Positions 12,654 to 15,029 of a stretch of DNA of 15,029 nt are shown piece after piece. Origin of the DNA: Thermoproteota archaeon (GTDB lineage: Archaea > Thermoproteota > Methanomethylicia > Methanomethylicales > B66-G16); the NCBI GenBank assembly GCA_003649085.1, contig QMQV01000032.1, positions 1 to 15,029 on the forward strand, read 5' to 3'. Position 1 is the stretch's first letter; each line of letters starts with the position of its first letter. The notes under the pieces are model-generated. The model searched no databases. It was not told the origin of the DNA and was given only the letters and a program-made list of their open reading frames with translations. The translations under genes were made by a program, and so were the position numbers.

Positions 12654-13877
12654 TTGCCACACAAAGTAGAGCTAACTTTACCTCTAATGCTTACTTGCGT
12701 AGCCATAGCCATCGAAGCCTACGTTTACCTCATGTTACCAGGAATAATAGAGCTTTCACTATACCATCAAGCAATTTACCTAGCTCTTATAGCCGCCACT
12801 TCGATAATGCTCATATTGTCAATCAAGATCTTAAAGAAAGGCGGCATAAGCCTTAAAATTAAAAGATCCTCAGCGCAAAGCGAAGCTCAAGTCGTTGAGG
12901 AAGAGACTACGGAAGTTGATCAAGCCCCTGAAGCGCTGAATGTATCCTCTCAACAAACTCCTCAACCTCCCTCGCCTGCTGCTCAACAAGTTGAACAGCC
13001 TAAACCGCAAGAGCCCACCCCACCACCAGAGGAAAAGCCCAAACCTTCTTCCGAGGTAAAACAAGCCGAAGAAAAGCGCTTTGAAGAACCTGAGAATATG
13101 TTCCCAATAACTTTACAGCAAGCTGTAAATGAGGAAGTTTATTCACGCATCTCCTCAATTGAGTCAGAGCTTAAACAGATTAGGGAGGAAATGAGAAGCA
13201 CGATAGATGACTTAAAGAACACGATTTTTGAGCTTAGAGCTTCAATATCCGAAATTGGAAATCCATTTAATTACTTACGAAAATATGGAGAAGTTTTAGG
13301 CTTAAAATCTGAACTTGAAAACTTAGAGAAAAACCTGGAAAACAACTTATCTGAGAAACCACCTTCTTCAGCTTCACCAATTTACCTAACAGCTATACAA
13401 CCTTCTCACGATAACAAGCAGTCCTCTGAAGAGAATCAAAACCAAAAAAGCACTGAGCTCAACAATGAAGCTGGACAACCTGCTCAATCTAAGCTGAGTA
13501 ATGAGCAAAATCTGCTAAGCTTGGCCTTAAATGCTGTAAACAGCGGTTTAGGTCTAGGTAAGACTATTAGGGTCATGAAGTGGGTAGGTGAAATGCTCAA
13601 TACTATTGGGAAAGAAAACTTGCTTAAGCTAATAGACTTCTACGAAAACACTAACTTAATAACGAGTACAAGCAGGGCATTGATATACAACATTGTAAAC
13701 GTGCTAACATCCAATGGCAATCCAAAGCTTTCAGTAAATGACCACATATTAGCGTTGTACAAGCTTGCAAAAACCTTAGGCATATGTGATAGCGAAGCTG
13801 ATGCTGAAATTCTTAAAATGATGACTGAGCTATCAAGCAACGATGGTAAAGCTTCGAGGAAGAAGAGAAGGAGGTAG
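12654..13877 (+). CDS. Membrane-anchored ArlC/D/E-like archaellum motor component
   Basis: A 407-aa protein joining parts usually seen separately. Residues about 8-30 and 38-60 are membrane helices. Residues 72-150 are a Pro/Glu/Gln-rich, disordered-looking linker. Residues about 155-232 form a long coiled coil (SRISSIESELKQIREEMRS). A second low-complexity linker (233-282) follows. Residues about 290-352 (IRVMKWVGEMLNTIGKENLLKLIDFYENTNLI) resemble the FlaD/E domain found in euryarchaeal ArlD/ArlE. The C-terminus is basic (SRKKRRR). Crenarchaeal ArlX has the membrane anchor plus coiled coil, euryarchaeal ArlC/D/E the coiled coil and D/E domain; this looks intermediate. The start is TTG 12654, with GAGGT at 12641-12645. 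The stop overlaps the ribosome-site region of arlH. Confidence 0.75.
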   Translation: MPHKVELTLPLMLTCVAIAIEAYVYLMLPGIIELSLYHQAIYLALIAATSIMLILSIKILKKGGISLKIKRSSAQSEAQVVEEETTEVDQAPEALNVSSQQTPQPPSPAAQQVEQPKPQEPTPPPEEKPKPSSEVKQAEEKRFEEPENMFPITLQQAVNEEVYSRISSIESELKQIREEMRSTIDDLKNTIFELRASISEIGNPFNYLRKYGEVLGLKSELENLEKNLENNLSEKPPSSASPIYLTAIQPSHDNKQSSEENQNQKSTELNNEAGQPAQSKLSNEQNLLSLALNAVNSGLGLGKTIRVMKWVGEMLNTIGKENLLKLIDFYENTNLITSTSRALIYNIVNVLTSNGNPKLSVNDHILALYKLAKTLGICDSEADAEILKMMTELSSNDGKASRKKRRR

Positions 13878-13882
13878 TGTTT

Positions 13883-14635
13883 TTGACGGTATCTCTTGAG
13901 GTTAGGCGAAACGTAAGGCAAAGTGCGAAGACAATAACTACGCTATCAACAGGTAATGAGGAGTTGGATCTTAGATTAGGAGGAGGAATACCGTTTCCAT
14001 CTCTCATATTGATAGAGGGGGATCACGGAACGGGAAAAAGCGTATTAGCATTGCAGTTTGCTTATGGCGCTCTAAAAGCTGGTCTTAAAACTTACATTTG
14101 CTCAACTGAGACATTGGTAAAAGGGTATTTAGCTCAAGCCAAGAAGCTCAGCTACGATTTGTATGACTTCTTCATAAAAGGCAAGCTTAAGATAATACCC
14201 ATACACATGGAAGGAATAGCCTGGGCTAAGGAGCTTGCTAAATACCTTTTAACAGCTCTTAGCAAGTACATGGTTGTCACGAAAAGCGAATATGATGTCT
14301 TCGTCATAGACACCTTTTCAGTGTTAGCCGTTTACTCAGACATGAGCGCCATACTCAACTTCCTGACAGAGGTTAAGACGATAACCGGCGAGGGTAAGCT
14401 CGTGATAATGACTCTACATCCTAAAGGGGTGCCTGAAGACGCATCTCTAAGGCTTAAAAGCATGTGTGACGGATACTTTAAGCTCTCCTTAAGAGATGTC
14501 GGAGGAAAATCCGTTAAGGTAATGGAGGTAGTAAAGCTTAGAGGAGCACCAAGCACGCTTGACGCCACAATAGTCTTCGACGTTGAACCAGCATTTGGAA
14601 TAAAGATCATACCAATAGGCTTAGCAAAAGCATAG
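13883..14635 (+). CDS. arlH: ArlH (FlaH), KaiC-like ATPase of the archaellum motor
   Basis: ArlH is a RecA/KaiC-fold protein that binds ATP and docks with the ArlI motor ATPase at the cytoplasmic face of the membrane. In this 250-aa product the Walker A is GDHGTGKS (46-53) and the Walker B is YDVFVIDTFS (Asp143). The upstream STGNEELDLRLGGGIPFPS is the usual KaiC-like lead-in. EGDHGTGKSVL is typical of archaellum ArlH rather than of circadian KaiC. I choose TTG 13883 because GGAGGT (13870-13875) lies seven bases before it; GTG 13877 would leave a one-base gap. It follows the ArlCDE-like gene without a gap and precedes the archaellin gene. ArlI and ArlJ are not in view. Confidence 0.88.
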   Translation: MTVSLEVRRNVRQSAKTITTLSTGNEELDLRLGGGIPFPSLILIEGDHGTGKSVLALQFAYGALKAGLKTYICSTETLVKGYLAQAKKLSYDLYDFFIKGKLKIIPIHMEGIAWAKELAKYLLTALSKYMVVTKSEYDVFVIDTFSVLAVYSDMSAILNFLTEVKTITGEGKLVIMTLHPKGVPEDASLRLKSMCDGYFKLSLRDVGGKSVKVMEVVKLRGAPSTLDATIVFDVEPAFGIKIIPIGLAKA

Positions 14636-14723
14636 CTTTCTCTTCGGCGGATAGTCGCCAAGGCGCGGTGGGGCTACAAGTAAAGCTCTCAATTTAGTAA
14701 AGACCTTGGACCCTTAAATCTCT

Positions 14724-14733
14724 TAGCAGTCGC
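14724..14733 (+). promoter_or_regulatory. TAGCAGTCGC motif, copy 3
   Basis: Located in the 157-bp gap between arlH and the archaellin gene, about 59 bp before the archaellin ATG and in the same orientation. The match to copy 2 extends to 14 bp (14723-14736). A TATA-like CCTTAAATC lies just upstream (about 14712-14720). Confidence 0.65.
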
Positions 14734-14792
14734 TTTCTTGCACCAACTTTTCAGCAAAGGCAGCCTCTTAATTCACCCCAGAGGTGTAATGA

Positions 14793-15029
14793 ATGGGTTC
14801 TCGCAAGAAGGGCGTTGTGGGCATCGAAAGCGCCATCGTCTTAATAGCCTTCGTAATAGTCGCTGCTGCCTTAGCCTTTGTAGTCTTAAACATGGGCTTC
14901 TTCACCACACAGAGAAGCAAACAGGTGATAAGCTCAGGCCTTGGAGAAGCTTCAAGCGCCCTAGAAATTGATGGCAGTATCGTAGCCCACGTAGATACGA
15001 GCGCCAAAAACATAACATACATTGTAATA
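14793..15029 (+). CDS. arlB: Archaellin (FlaB/ArlB type), 3' truncated by window end
   Basis: The first 79 codons of an archaellin, the filament subunit secreted as a preprotein. The N-terminus [10 protein letters not shown] followed by [16 protein letters not shown] is a class III (type IV pilin-like) signal peptide. Prearchaellin peptidase (PibD/FlaK) would cut after Gly10, leaving the hydrophobic helix at the new N-terminus. The following [24 protein letters not shown] and LEIDGS segments closely resemble crenarchaeal FlaB. The ATG has GAGGTG (14781-14786) six bases upstream. A separate promoter region with the shared motif implies strong, independently regulated expression. The frame is open at the window edge, so the C-terminal beta-rich domain is not seen. 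Confidence 0.93.
   Translation, partial: MGSRKKGVVGIESAIVLIAFVIVAAALAFVVLNMGFFTTQRSKQVISSGLGEASSALEIDGSIVAHVDTSAKNITYIVI

Noticed and set aside
12608..12856. Plus-strand 82-codon frame overlapping the start of the ArlCDE-like gene
   Set aside because: It covers the membrane-anchor coding segment in a different frame; the anchor frame has clear helices and a ribosome site.
14641..14670. GGCG/CGCC short hairpin after arlH
   Set aside because: The arms are only 4 bp and no T-tract follows, so it is not distinguishable from chance.
1..15029. CRISPR arrays, insertion sequences, integrase or attachment sites
   Set aside because: No regularly spaced repeats, transposase or integrase motifs were seen, and the single tRNA has no duplicated 3' end nearby.

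Overview
The window looks like a chromosomal segment from a thermophilic or anaerobic archaeon of the TACK/Thermoproteota side. Reasons: TATA-box promoters, many TTG and GTG starts, an F420-non-reducing (Mvh-type) [NiFe] hydrogenase with HdrA, a crenarchaeal-looking archaellin, and a membrane-anchored winged-helix regulator of ArnR-like architecture. Hdr/Mvh-bearing lineages such as Methanomethylicia, Nezhaarchaeia, Bathyarchaeia or Korarchaeia are possible hosts; I cannot choose between them from the sequence.

Bases 1-5829 (plus strand) are a hydrogenase/electron-bifurcation operon. It holds hdrA (cut by the window start), mvhD, mvhG, mvhA, a hydrogenase maturation protease, and a small three-cysteine TudS/DUF523-like protein. 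Together they encode a soluble hydrogenase that delivers H2 electrons through MvhD to the flavin of HdrA, plus the protease that trims the large subunit. HdrB and HdrC are not in view. A class I/II aminotransferase gene converges on this operon with a 9-bp overlap.

Bases 7003-9017 hold a gene-poor stretch, a possibly leaderless 78-aa hypothetical gene, and a flavin disulfide-reductase-like protein that has lost the thioredoxin-reductase CxxC pair. A small Cys-containing protein gene follows it, apparently cotranscribed. Bases 9018-9440 are a decayed acetate-transporter (GPR1/FUN34/SatP family) pseudogene with several frameshifts. A minus-strand tRNA-Val(GAC) with an encoded CCA follows.

Bases 9674-11105 (minus strand) carry an orphan TorD-type chaperone and, upstream of it, two tandem paralogous three-helix membrane proteins of no family I recognise. 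From 11228 to the end (plus strand) is an archaellum locus: an ArnR-like regulator, a 126-aa unknown, a membrane-anchored ArlC/D/E-like fusion protein, ArlH, and the start of an archaellin gene that runs off the window.

The most interesting signal is a 10-bp sequence, TAGCAGTCGC, present three times. All three copies lie in intergenic DNA, in the sense orientation about 45-60 bp ahead of a gene start: archaellin, the arl operon, and one of the unknown membrane proteins. It looks like a locus-specific regulatory element and would link the unknown membrane proteins to the archaellum. A separate perfect inverted repeat overlaps the promoter of the regulator gene.
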